Source: Fidelibacterota bacterium
GTDB taxonomy: Bacteria > Fidelibacterota > Fidelibacteria > Fidelibacterales > Fidelibacteraceae
Assembly (NCBI GenBank): GCA_030620575.1
Contig: JAUXEL010000061.1
Span: 1-9,519 of the forward strand
Reading direction: 5' to 3'
DNA: 9,519 nt
How positions within the stretch are numbered: position 1 is the stretch's first letter; each line of letters begins with the position of its first letter. Position numbers and translations under genes: made by a program. Shown one piece after another: positions 1 to 6,627 of this stretch. The notes below the pieces were generated by a model. The model was given only the letters and a program-made list of their open reading frames with translations. It was not told the DNA's origin and ran no database searches.

Positions 1-45
1 GCCAAGGAGTTGAATACAAATTTTGTCTTCCTAAGACCGCTTGGC
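1..45. repeat. Nested inverted-repeat element just past the fic stop codon
   Basis: GCCAAG (1-6) is the exact reverse complement of CTTGGC (40-45). Between them lies a perfect 5-bp hairpin, GTCTT-CCT-AAGAC (25-37), and an overlapping alternative ACAAA-T-TTTGT (16-26). Read on the minus strand the element begins 7 nt beyond the fic stop, so it could be part of a transcript end, but no T-run follows within the window. It starts at the very first base, so its true left boundary is unknown. The arms are short and the fold is inferred by eye. Confidence 0.35.
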
Positions 46-52
46 CTCCGAC

Positions 53-1135
53 TTACCCTGTACTTCGCCCGCCTCCGGGGAGTTTATATAAGATATTTTT
101 ATCAATAAGATTTTGAATATCCCTTGTTGCGGTATCCTGTGAGCATTTAGCAATTTTCGCCCATTTTGAACTTGTTAATTTTCTGTCAAATCCATCTAAG
201 AGTCTGTTTAGCAACTTTTCTTGCCGTTCATTTTTAATCTTTGAGGCGTTATTAACCCAAAAGTTGTGCTTGGAAATCACTCTTTCAAGTATGGTTTCAG
301 ATGACTCTAAAGCATGTAATAGACAATGCAAAAACCACTCTATCCAACTTGTGATATTGAGCGTTCCTTTTTGTGTTTGTTTCAGTATATCATAATACTG
401 CTTTCTCTCTTTTCTTATTTGGGTGGACATGCTATAAAAACGGTAGGATTGATTATCTGATCGGGCAAGCTGCATATCACTTATTGCGCGGGCTATCCTG
501 CCATTGCCATCTTCAAATGGATGAAGTGTAACAAACCATAAATGAGTTATGGCAGCTTTAATAACCAAGTCTATATCTTGTCTATCGTTTATCCATTCAA
601 AGAAACTTTTCATTTCCGCTTCCAATGAATCTGTAGCAGGAGCTTGATAATGCATTTTTTCTTTTCCCATTGGTCCCGATATAACTTGCATGGGGCCGTT
701 CGAATCATCTCTCCATTTTCCTGTAAGCACCTTAAACATTCCATTATATCCGCTTGGGAATAACGCACTTTGCCATGCAAAAAGTCGGTCTTTATTTAAT
801 GGTTTATCGAAATTTCTTGTTGCATCAATCATCATTTCAACCACACCATCTACATTCCTGTCAGAGGGAACCAGTCCCGAAATATCTAAACCAAGTTGGC
901 GAGCCACTGATGAACGCACTTGGTCGGGATTTAATAATTCACCTTCTATTTCTGTCGATTTCAAAACGTCCTGCGTAAGGATCTCAAGATTAGCCTGATT
1001 TTTTAGCTCAAAACCCAAAGCACCCATTTTCCCCACAACACGCCCTTGCAAATTCCGCACCTTTGTCAGCAAGGTTAACAGTTTTGCTGCATCCCATTTG
1101 AATTGTGGCCAATTACTTTGTTCATAGATATACAT
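53..1135 (-). CDS. Fic-domain protein adenylyltransferase (class II) with C-terminal winged helix
   Basis: Fic proteins transfer AMP (occasionally other nucleotides) from ATP to a hydroxyl side chain of a target protein. The 360-residue product carries the full active-site motif HPFEDGNGRIAR at 205-216, with catalytic His205, acidic Asp209 and the phosphate-binding GNGR. Residues 60-65 (STEIEG) match the inhibitory helix consensus [ST]xxxE[GN], with Glu64 as the predicted blocking residue. Because the motif lies N-terminal to the Fic core, this is a class II, self-inhibited enzyme needing no separate antitoxin. Residues 1-40 resemble the N-terminal domain (DUF4172 type) often found on these proteins. 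Residues 139-166 should form the target-docking flap. Residues about 300-352 look like a winged helix-turn-helix ending in GGGRSTG. The ATG is preceded by GGAG 6 nt upstream. All key residues are present, so it is probably active; the target is unknown. The class is confident and the substrate is not. Confidence 0.93.
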   Translation of the reverse strand: MYIYEQSNWPQFKWDAAKLLTLLTKVRNLQGRVVGKMGALGFELKNQANLEILTQDVLKSTEIEGELLNPDQVRSSVARQLGLDISGLVPSDRNVDGVVEMMIDATRNFDKPLNKDRLFAWQSALFPSGYNGMFKVLTGKWRDDSNGPMQVISGPMGKEKMHYQAPATDSLEAEMKSFFEWINDRQDIDLVIKAAITHLWFVTLHPFEDGNGRIARAISDMQLARSDNQSYRFYSMSTQIRKERKQYYDILKQTQKGTLNITSWIEWFLHCLLHALESSETILERVISKHNFWVNNASKIKNERQEKLLNRLLDGFDRKLTSSKWAKIAKCSQDTATRDIQNLIDKNILYKLPGGGRSTG

Positions 1136-1141
1136 AATAAA

Positions 1142-1215
1142 CTCCGCACATTATGCGGTAAATATAGAACTTTATCTCCGCAATGGCAAATAAAACCTGC
1201 AAAATATGCGGAGAT
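1142..1215. promoter_or_regulatory. Cluster of four TGCGG(AG) half-sites: putative Fic operator
   Basis: Four copies of one short word lie just upstream of fic. CTCCGCA occurs at 1142-1148 and 1176-1182, TGCGG at 1154-1158 and TGCGGAG at 1207-1213. The first two form an inverted repeat (CCGCA-5 nt-TGCGG). The last two form a perfect 9-bp inverted repeat, ATCTCCGCA (1174-1182) with TGCGGAGAT (1207-1215), 24 bp apart. The copies at 1142 and 1176 are 34 bp apart, close to three helical turns. One half-site sits in the promoter spacer and one pair covers the predicted transcription start. I infer an operator bound by a dimeric regulator, most simply the winged-helix tail of the Fic protein itself. 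Confidence 0.6.
1161..1189 (-). promoter_or_regulatory. Sigma70-like promoter for fic
   Basis: On the minus strand TTGCCA (plus-strand 1184-1189; 5 of 6 to TTGACA) is followed after 17 bp by TATATT (1161-1166; 5 of 6 to TATAAT). The start of transcription would fall near 1154, about 20 nt before the ATG, within the proximal inverted repeat. The spacer contains a CTCCGCA half-site, so a protein bound there would block polymerase. The prediction is by eye and assumes a classical housekeeping sigma factor. Confidence 0.5.
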
Positions 1216-1271
1216 TATATGGGGAGATTTCCATAAACATAATAAATTATTGAGTTATAAAAGAAGGGTTC

Positions 1272-1305
1272 TTGTTACTTTTCCCATTGAAAATATAGTT
1301 ATAAT
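1272..1305 (+). promoter_or_regulatory. Candidate promoter for the symporter gene
   Basis: TTGTTA (1272-1277; 4 of 6) and TATAGT (1294-1299; 5 of 6) are separated by 16 bp. A perfect TATAAT follows immediately at 1300-1305 but lacks a well-spaced -35. The region is very AT-rich, so chance matches are likely. The transcript leader would be roughly 40 nt. Confidence 0.35.
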
Positions 1306-1348
1306 TCATAAATTATTCCCTTGGGTAATTAAAGGGTAAGGAGTCATA

Positions 1349-2755
1349 ATGAATCCAATCTTTATCGGGATCATTATTTATTTGATCATCATTCTATATA
1401 TCGGTATCAGATCGGTCAATAAAAACAGGACCAATGCGGATTATTTACTGGCAGACCGGAAATTGGGATCCTGGGCCATATCATTGTCGGAGAGAGCCAG
1501 CGGAGAATCCGCATGGCTGCTTCTTGGACTTCCCGGCGCGGCATTGATAAGCGGAATATCAGAAATATGGGTCGTGATCGGAAGCTTATCGGGAATTATT
1601 ATTGCGTGGAAATTCCTGGCAAAACCGATCCGCGACCTTGCGGGAGAATACAATTCCCTGACATTGCCCGACCTTATAGCCCGTTATTTTAATGATGAAA
1701 AGGCCTTAAGATTGATCGCATCCTTGATTATCACATTTTTCTTTACCTTTTACGTGGCCGCGCAATTCAACGGAGCCGGCAAAGTTCTCAACGTCATGTT
1801 TGGAATGCCGCAGAAAACGGGCATGCTCATCGGGGCAGGTGTGATATTGCTTTACACGATCCTCGGCGGATTCAATGCTGTGGTCTGGACCGACGTGGTT
1901 CAATCATTGATCATGATCCTAGTCCTGGTATTGTTGCCGATCTTTGGTTTCATTGAGATCATGAACACCGATCCGGCGATTCTCCACGATTTTTCAAAGG
2001 AAACATTATCTTTGACCGGAACTTACACGGGAATTGCGGGAATTTTTGCGATCATCAGTGGACTCAGTTGGGGTTTCGGCTATATGGGACAACCGCATCT
2101 GATTGTCAGATATATGGCGATCAAAAATCCCGATGATATTAAAAAAGGCCGAAAGATCGCTTATTTTTGGGCGATCCCAGCTTTTATTGGAGCTTTCCTC
2201 ATCGGATTGATCGCATACAAATTGTACGGCCAAGGTATTGTGAGCGATCCCGAACAGATCATGCCTTATATGGCGAAAAACCTTTTGCCTGCATGGTTCG
2301 CGGGAATTCTGATCTCCGGTGCCATGGCTGCCATGATGTCCACGGCCGATTCGCAACTGCTGGTTACGGCATCGGCCATTTCCGAAGATATCGTTCACAA
2401 AGTCGGGAAAAAAAAGCTCAGTCCCGAAAAAATGTTGACAACCAGCAGGATCATCACGCTTGCCGTTGGTATATTGGCTTTCATCATAGCATGGTTCTCG
2501 ACCGATTTGATCTTCAAGCTCGTTTCCTATGCCTGGTCGGGGTTGGGGGCAAGTTTCGGACCGGTCCTCATTTCCATGATCTATTGGAAAAAGATCACAC
2601 GCGAGGGTGCAATAGCAGGAATGCTTACCGGTGCTTTGACCACCATCATATGGAAGAATATCGAATTTTTGCAAGCGATCATCGCCGAACGGTTTGTGAG
2701 TTTTGTGCTGGCGTTTCTGGCGATTATTATTGTGAGTAAGCTAACAAAGAAGTGA
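1349..2755 (+). CDS. putP: Sodium:solute symporter, PutP (sodium/proline) type
   Basis: This is an inner-membrane secondary transporter of the solute:sodium symporter family, predicted to couple sodium entry to uptake of proline or a related solute. The 468 residues are strongly hydrophobic with many membrane segments and align by eye along most of E. coli PutP (502 aa). Shared blocks include LLGLPGAALISGISEIW (58-74), a NSLTLPD stretch (102-108), GGFNAVVWTDVVQ (173-185), WGFGYMGQPHLIVRYMA (241-257), MMSTADSQLLVTASAISED (329-347) and LVSYAWSGLGASFGPV (391-406). Ser331 and Thr332 correspond to the sodium-site Ser340/Thr341 of PutP. At PutP Asp55 this protein has Gly52 (sequence ASGESAW, 50-56), while PutP Ser57 is kept as Ser54. 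AAGGAG ends 5 nt before the ATG, fixing the start. The C-terminus is about 30 residues shorter than in E. coli. Isoleucine is written mostly ATC and GATC is frequent, unlike neighbouring genes. The family is certain; proline as substrate is inferred. Confidence 0.9.
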   Translation: MNPIFIGIIIYLIIILYIGIRSVNKNRTNADYLLADRKLGSWAISLSERASGESAWLLLGLPGAALISGISEIWVVIGSLSGIIIAWKFLAKPIRDLAGEYNSLTLPDLIARYFNDEKALRLIASLIITFFFTFYVAAQFNGAGKVLNVMFGMPQKTGMLIGAGVILLYTILGGFNAVVWTDVVQSLIMILVLVLLPIFGFIEIMNTDPAILHDFSKETLSLTGTYTGIAGIFAIISGLSWGFGYMGQPHLIVRYMAIKNPDDIKKGRKIAYFWAIPAFIGAFLIGLIAYKLYGQGIVSDPEQIMPYMAKNLLPAWFAGILISGAMAAMMSTADSQLLVTASAISEDIVHKVGKKKLSPEKMLTTSRIITLAVGILAFIIAWFSTDLIFKLVSYAWSGLGASFGPVLISMIYWKKITREGAIAGMLTGALTTIIWKNIEFLQAIIAERFVSFVLAFLAIIIVSKLTKK

Positions 2756-2763
2756 TATAAAAT

Positions 2764-2796
2764 TTGACTCAATCTTAATTGTTATCATTGAGTCAA
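2764..2796. terminator. Weak hairpin between convergent genes (possible bidirectional terminator)
   Basis: TTGACTCAAT (2764-2773) and ATTGAGTCAA (2787-2796) form a perfect 10-bp stem with a 13-nt AT-rich loop. It lies between the symporter stop (2755) and the rsmE stop (2818), where both transcripts must end. AT-rich sequence follows on each strand, but the stem has only four G-C pairs and no long T-run, so strength is doubtful. Confidence 0.5.
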
Positions 2797-2817
2797 TGTT
2801 AATTATTTTAATTGTTT

Positions 2818-3510
2818 CTATACCACCAATTTACTCAACGCTGCAATACAGGCCGTTTCTGTTCGTAAACGCCGATTTGTCAGTAGAACAGGTTGCGCAG
2901 AGTGTTGAATAGCCAAATCAACTTCATCGGAATGAAACCCGCCTTCCGGACCGATCAGCACCAAATAATTATGATTATCAGAATCCGCTTCCAGAGAAGG
3001 GTAGTCATCTTGATTATCGCAAATATAAACTGTTTCACTGCGTTTTATTTGGATAAACTCAGAATACTGCATGGATTCATGCAATATCGGGATACGGCTG
3101 CGGCCGCATTGCTTTACTGCGGATAGAATGATCTTTTCACTGCGTTCACGCTTGATATCATTTTTCACCGTGTAACGCGTGACCAGAGGAAATATCTCAT
3201 AAACACCAAGTTCAACAGCTTTTTCCAGCATGATTTCCCAATGTGAAGGTTTAATGATCCCAACTGCGAGAGAAACACGGTTTTTTGGTTCACCCCAAAG
3301 GGGATAAGCATTAATAATTTTACAATTGGTGTCATTCTCGGCGATAGAAATAATCTTTGTTTCGTAGGCCATACCGTTACCGTTGCTTGCCCAAATAATG
3401 TCACCGATTTTTTTTCGAAGGACCCGGCTTAAATGATGATGTTCATCATATTCAAAACGCAGAATATCCTGATCAATATTTTGTGAAAAGAAGAATTGTT
3501 CATGCGCCAT
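2818..3510 (-). CDS. rsmE: 16S rRNA (uracil1498-N3)-methyltransferase RsmE
   Basis: RsmE methylates N3 of U1498 in 16S rRNA on the assembled 30S subunit, using S-adenosylmethionine. The 230-residue length fits the family. Residues 1-70 form the N-terminal PUA-like RNA-binding region, with HHLSRVLR at 25-32. The C-terminal SPOUT (trefoil-knot) methyltransferase domain shows EKAVELGVYEIFPLVTRYTV (96-115), AVKQCGRSRIP (131-141), the cofactor-loop LIGPEGGF (185-192) and LRTETA (215-220). The gene is last in the gatB-coaX operon. Its ATG overlaps the preceding stop by one base (TAATG), and only a weak purine stretch (GGAAAG) precedes it, so translation is probably coupled to the upstream gene. No domain is missing; the assignment is secure. 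Confidence 0.96.
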   Translation of the reverse strand: MAHEQFFFSQNIDQDILRFEYDEHHHLSRVLRKKIGDIIWASNGNGMAYETKIISIAENDTNCKIINAYPLWGEPKNRVSLAVGIIKPSHWEIMLEKAVELGVYEIFPLVTRYTVKNDIKRERSEKIILSAVKQCGRSRIPILHESMQYSEFIQIKRSETVYICDNQDDYPSLEADSDNHNYLVLIGPEGGFHSDEVDLAIQHSAQPVLLTNRRLRTETACIAALSKLVV

Positions 3511-4121
3511 TAAAAATACTTTCCATAATTCAATATCAGAGCAGCACCATTCCAGTTGGTTTTCAGTATTTCTTCATCCACGGCCTGATTAAAATAATTC
3601 AGTTCGTAGCCCAGCGCAACGGTAACGGAAGAACGTTTTTCCATCATAAAATCTATTCCAATATGAAAATGGGTATAAAATCCAAAATGGTAAACAGCAT
3701 CCCGATAACGGCTAAAATTTGCCCATGGATCGTTATCGGTGTCAATAGCAAGAACAGGTCCGGCCTGAACAGAAATATAAGGTGCAAATGTATTAGCCAG
3801 TTGATTGGTGAAAAAATGTTTTTTTAAAAATAAACCCGCTTTGGCAAAATCAAGATGGATAGTATTTATTCTATAGGTATAACCGGTATAGGGATCTGTC
3901 ATGGTATATTCTTTGCCGCTTGAAACAAAGGTCCAGTTTAGCTGTACACCAGCATGAAAATTATTTATTAGGCGCCATTGCATTGCACCGCCCAGGCTCG
4001 CCCCGTAATCTGTCATTCGAAGGTCAAGACTATTAATTTTTTTTACATCGCCCATAGACGTATAGGATGCGGCAAATAATAACTGCAGACTGAATAGTAA
4101 AATAATACCCGTACGTTTCAT
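3510..4121 (-). CDS. Exported beta-barrel-like outer membrane protein, function unknown
   Basis: I do not recognise the family. The 203-residue product starts with a clear signal peptide (MKRT, then a hydrophobic core at 5-17, with likely cleavage near Ala17/Ala18). The rest is short alternating polar/aromatic-glycine strands such as YGASLGGAMQWRL, FHAGVQLNWTFVSS, FAPYISVQAGPVLAI, YHFGFYTHFHIGIDFMM and SSVTVALGYELNYF. It ends in an aromatic residue (GKYF), as outer-membrane barrels often do. The pattern resembles the small eight-stranded outer-membrane barrels, but the loop functions are unknown. A strong AGGAG lies 7 nt upstream of the ATG. The start overlaps the coaX stop by one base and the stop overlaps the rsmE start by one base, so it is locked into a housekeeping operon. 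The export and barrel call is inference from pattern; a periplasmic beta-rich protein is the alternative. Confidence 0.75.
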   Translation of the reverse strand: MKRTGIILLFSLQLLFAASYTSMGDVKKINSLDLRMTDYGASLGGAMQWRLINNFHAGVQLNWTFVSSGKEYTMTDPYTGYTYRINTIHLDFAKAGLFLKKHFFTNQLANTFAPYISVQAGPVLAIDTDNDPWANFSRYRDAVYHFGFYTHFHIGIDFMMEKRSSVTVALGYELNYFNQAVDEEILKTNWNGAALILNYGKYF

Positions 4122-4903
4122 TATATATCTCCTCTCAGCTGTTCATAAATATATTTCATTCCGAACAGCGTGAGTTCTTTATCAACATGCTGAATATATC
4201 GCGAATGCGGTGCGATAATTTCTGATAGCCCGCCGGTAGCGATCACGGTAACAGACTGTTTTTCCCATTCACGGCATATCCGCTGTATTAACCCGTCAAT
4301 TTGGTCAACAGTTCCCCACATTAAACCGGCTTGTAAACTTTCATGGGTATATGTACCAATGATCTTTTTTGGAAAATCAAATTGTACCTGAGGTAAACGG
4401 GCCGCGCGTTTAAATAAATCCCGCCCTGCAGTTTCAAGTCCGGGCATAATAACCCCGCCCAGATATTCGCGCTTCCGGCTCACAACATCAAAGGTTGTGG
4501 CAGTACCCATATCCACAATAATTAGGGGAGCATTATAGCGTTCAAGTGCGGCAACTGCATTACAAATACGATCAGCACCTACTTCTGCAGGATCATCATA
4601 ACGGATTGTCAGATCAATGGGAAGTAAATGATCAACAATAATAGGCTCAGTATGAAATATTTGCTTTGATACATCAGTAAAAGGCTGGGTCAGGCGCGGC
4701 ACTACGGAAGAAATAACAATACCGCAAATCTCTGTACTGTTCAGTCCGGTTTGCTTTATCATGTTTTGTACAAATGCCGTGTATTCCTGCAAGGGCAGCA
4801 GGGGAGAACTGGGAATACAGATCTCGCTATGGATCTTATCATCCTGTATGACAGCTATCGTTACGTTCGTATTTCCGATATCGATACAAAGCAGATTCTG
4901 CAT
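4121..4903 (-). CDS. coaX: Type III pantothenate kinase CoaX
   Basis: CoaX phosphorylates pantothenate with ATP, the first step of coenzyme A synthesis. It belongs to the ASKHA fold, unrelated to CoaA, and needs a monovalent cation. The 260 residues show the first phosphate loop DIGNTN (8-13), EVGADR (107-112) with the likely catalytic Asp111, the second phosphate loop DMGTATTFDV (131-140), the pantothenate-side GGVIMPG (149-155) and adenosine-side TGG (223-225). Length and motif order are normal. The ATG directly follows the gatB stop (TAA then ATG, no gap); GGGG about 6 nt upstream is a modest ribosome site, so coupling to gatB translation is likely. No other pantothenate kinase is visible here. 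Assignment secure. Confidence 0.96.
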   Translation of the reverse strand: MQNLLCIDIGNTNVTIAVIQDDKIHSEICIPSSPLLPLQEYTAFVQNMIKQTGLNSTEICGIVISSVVPRLTQPFTDVSKQIFHTEPIIVDHLLPIDLTIRYDDPAEVGADRICNAVAALERYNAPLIIVDMGTATTFDVVSRKREYLGGVIMPGLETAGRDLFKRAARLPQVQFDFPKKIIGTYTHESLQAGLMWGTVDQIDGLIQRICREWEKQSVTVIATGGLSEIIAPHSRYIQHVDKELTLFGMKYIYEQLRGDI

Positions 4904-6328
4904 TTACAGCCCCAGCTTTTTATTAATGAGTTTTCGGGTAAGAACCTGATCCGCCTGCCCTTTAGTGGCACGCATCACCTGTCCGATGAAAAACCCCATC
5001 AACTTTGTTTCACCTTCTTTTAATTTCCGGGTCAGAGCCTCATTTTCCCGGAAAATACTGTCGATGAGTGTTTCAAGTTTTCCGGTATCAGAGATTTGCT
5101 CTAATCCCTTTTCTTCAATGATCGTCTTGGCAGATTTTCCACTTGCTGCCATCTCATCGATGACGGCCTTGGCAGTCAGTGCTGTAATAATATTTTTATC
5201 CAAATATTCAAGGAGCCTGGCAAGTGCTTCCGGCGAGACCGGTGACGCGCTGATACTTTTCCCGGTTTCATACAGCATGCGCAGGATCTCCGTCCGCACC
5301 CAGTTGAGCACCAGTTTTGGTTTATTAAAGTAACGAAGGACTGCTTCAAAATAATCCGCAATTTCTTTTTCGGAAGTCAGAACGCCGGCATCCTCATCCG
5401 AAAAATTGAAATCGTTTATAAAACGCTGTTTGCGGACATCGGGAAATTCAGGCAATGTAACCTGCATACTTTCTATCCAGTCCTTATCCACAAATACCGG
5501 GGACAGGTCCGGTTCAGGAAAATAGCGATAATCATGCGAATCCTCTTTCGTACGCATGGTTTTTGTTTGTCCGCTCTGTTCATCCCACAACAAGGTCTGT
5601 TGGATAATGCTTTCCCCGGATTCCAGAATAGCGCGCTGACGCTCCACTTCGTATTTTAATGCCCGTTCAATATTCCGGAAGGAATTCATATTTTTCAATT
5701 CTGTACGTGTTCCGAATTCCTTTTGCCCCTTCGGCTTTAGGGAAATATTTGCATCACAGCGTATGGAGCCTTCTTCCATATTGCAATCGGACACGCCGGT
5801 ATAACGGACAATTTGTTTTATTTTTGTTAAATAGGCATATGCTTCTTCAGGCGAAGTCATATCCGGTTCACTGACAATTTCCAGTAGAGGAGTGCCGCAA
5901 CGGTTCAAATCGACAAGTGTACCACCTTCACTGTGCATGGATTTTCCGGCATCTTCTTCCATATGAATGCGGGTTAATCCAATTCGTTTGCTATTGCCAT
6001 TGATGTGGATATCAACATATCCTCCATAGCAAATAGGGTCATTATACTGCGAAATTTGATATCCCTTGGGTAGGTCGGGATAAAAATAGTTTTTTCGCGC
6101 AAAAGTACTGTGTGGGCGAATATGGCAATGAGTGACAAGTCCGAGCTTAATGGCAGAATTGACCATTTCTTTGTTTAGAACAGGAAGTGATCCGGGATAG
6201 CCGAGACATACCGGACAAACATTAGTGTTCGGGGTATCTCCGTAACTCACCTTGCATGAACAAAAAGCCTTTGTTTCAGTGTTCAGCTGTACATGCATTT
6301 CCAAACCGATGACAATATCCCAATCCAT
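4904..6328 (-). CDS. gatB: Asp/Glu-tRNA(Asn/Gln) amidotransferase subunit B
   Basis: GatB is the tRNA-binding kinase subunit of GatCAB. The complex converts misacylated Glu-tRNA(Gln) and/or Asp-tRNA(Asn) to the amide forms with ammonia supplied by GatA. The 474 residues match the usual length. The N-terminus MDWDIVIGLEMHVQLNTETK and the four zinc-type cysteines Cys23, Cys25, Cys38 and Cys41 are present, followed by the conserved YPGSLPVLN and FYPDLPKGYQISQYN blocks. The C-terminal YqeY-like domain ends with MGFFIGQVMRATKGQA near residues 442-457. AGGAG sits 5 nt before the ATG. It is the first gene of the minus-strand operon; gatA and gatC are not in this window, a scattered arrangement known in several phyla. 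Its presence implies the indirect route to Gln-tRNA and/or Asn-tRNA. Confidence 0.97.
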   Translation of the reverse strand: MDWDIVIGLEMHVQLNTETKAFCSCKVSYGDTPNTNVCPVCLGYPGSLPVLNKEMVNSAIKLGLVTHCHIRPHSTFARKNYFYPDLPKGYQISQYNDPICYGGYVDIHINGNSKRIGLTRIHMEEDAGKSMHSEGGTLVDLNRCGTPLLEIVSEPDMTSPEEAYAYLTKIKQIVRYTGVSDCNMEEGSIRCDANISLKPKGQKEFGTRTELKNMNSFRNIERALKYEVERQRAILESGESIIQQTLLWDEQSGQTKTMRTKEDSHDYRYFPEPDLSPVFVDKDWIESMQVTLPEFPDVRKQRFINDFNFSDEDAGVLTSEKEIADYFEAVLRYFNKPKLVLNWVRTEILRMLYETGKSISASPVSPEALARLLEYLDKNIITALTAKAVIDEMAASGKSAKTIIEEKGLEQISDTGKLETLIDSIFRENEALTRKLKEGETKLMGFFIGQVMRATKGQADQVLTRKLINKKLGL

Positions 6329-6384
6329 TCAAACTCCTGATTTTTCAATTCGAATTTAATCAGTTTCACCACGAATAACAAATA

Positions 6385-6454
6385 AGAAGTTAGAAGTCAG
6401 AAATCAGAAGTAAAAGATAAAAGATAAAAGGCAAAAGATAAAAGTTAAGAAAGT
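6385..6454. repeat. Degenerate 7-bp purine-rich tandem repeat, about 10 units
   Basis: The stretch divides without gaps into heptamers: AGAAGTT, AGAAGTC, AGAAATC, AGAAGTA, AAAGATA (twice), AAAGGCA, AAAGATA, AAAGTTA, AGAAAGT. The period is exactly seven throughout, although unit sequence drifts. It is the same heptamer type as the purer CGGAAGC array after queA. Function is unknown; slippage-generated sequence is the simplest reading. Confidence 0.75.
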
Positions 6455-6470
6455 GAAAAATTCTTTTTTT

Positions 6471-6490
6471 CCTTAACCTCAACCTTAACC
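6471..6490. repeat. 6-bp CCTYAA tandem repeat, three units
   Basis: CCTTAA, CCTCAA and CCTTAA follow one another and continue into a partial unit (CC). The other strand reads GGTTAA/GGTTGA. The CTTAAC at 6472-6477 can pair with GTTAAG at 6444-6449 at the end of the heptamer array. Confidence 0.6.
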
Positions 6491-6530
6491 TATTAAGAAG
6501 ATAAAAGATGACTCCGGAGAAGCCATTTCC

Positions 6531-6561
6531 TCGACAACTCAACCTATCGACAACTCAACCT
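6531..6561. repeat. Two-copy 16-bp direct repeat
   Basis: TCGACAACTCAACCT occurs at 6531-6545 and again, identical over 15 bases, at 6547-6561, with one A between copies. The CTCAACCT part echoes the hexamer repeat 50 bp upstream. No function is apparent. Confidence 0.8.
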
Positions 6562-6627
6562 CTTATAAGTTATAGTTCACAATTTACAAGTAGATTATTG
6601 GATATTTTACAATCAGGTAAAAATTCG

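Noticed and set aside
53..1135. Toxin-antitoxin pair with a separate antitoxin for Fic
   Set aside because: The inhibitory [ST]xxxE[GN] motif is in the Fic protein itself (60-65) and no small partner gene lies next to it.
1103..1339. Plus-strand 78-codon frame in the fic/symporter spacer
   Set aside because: It runs through the fic start, promoter and operator repeats, has no ribosome site and shows no domain features.
2006..2674. Long open frame (222 codons) antisense to the symporter
   Set aside because: The sense frame encodes a clear PutP homologue with all family blocks. The antisense product is rich in Cys, His, Gly and Asp with no recognisable domain; it is a shadow of GATC-rich codons.
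2167..2739. Second open frame on the plus strand inside the symporter gene
   Set aside because: It is the symporter sequence read out of frame, with no ribosome site of its own and no continuity of a known family.
2764..2796. Operator or -35 element in TTGACTCAAT
   Set aside because: It lies between two convergent gene ends where no promoter is needed; a transcript-end hairpin is a better explanation.
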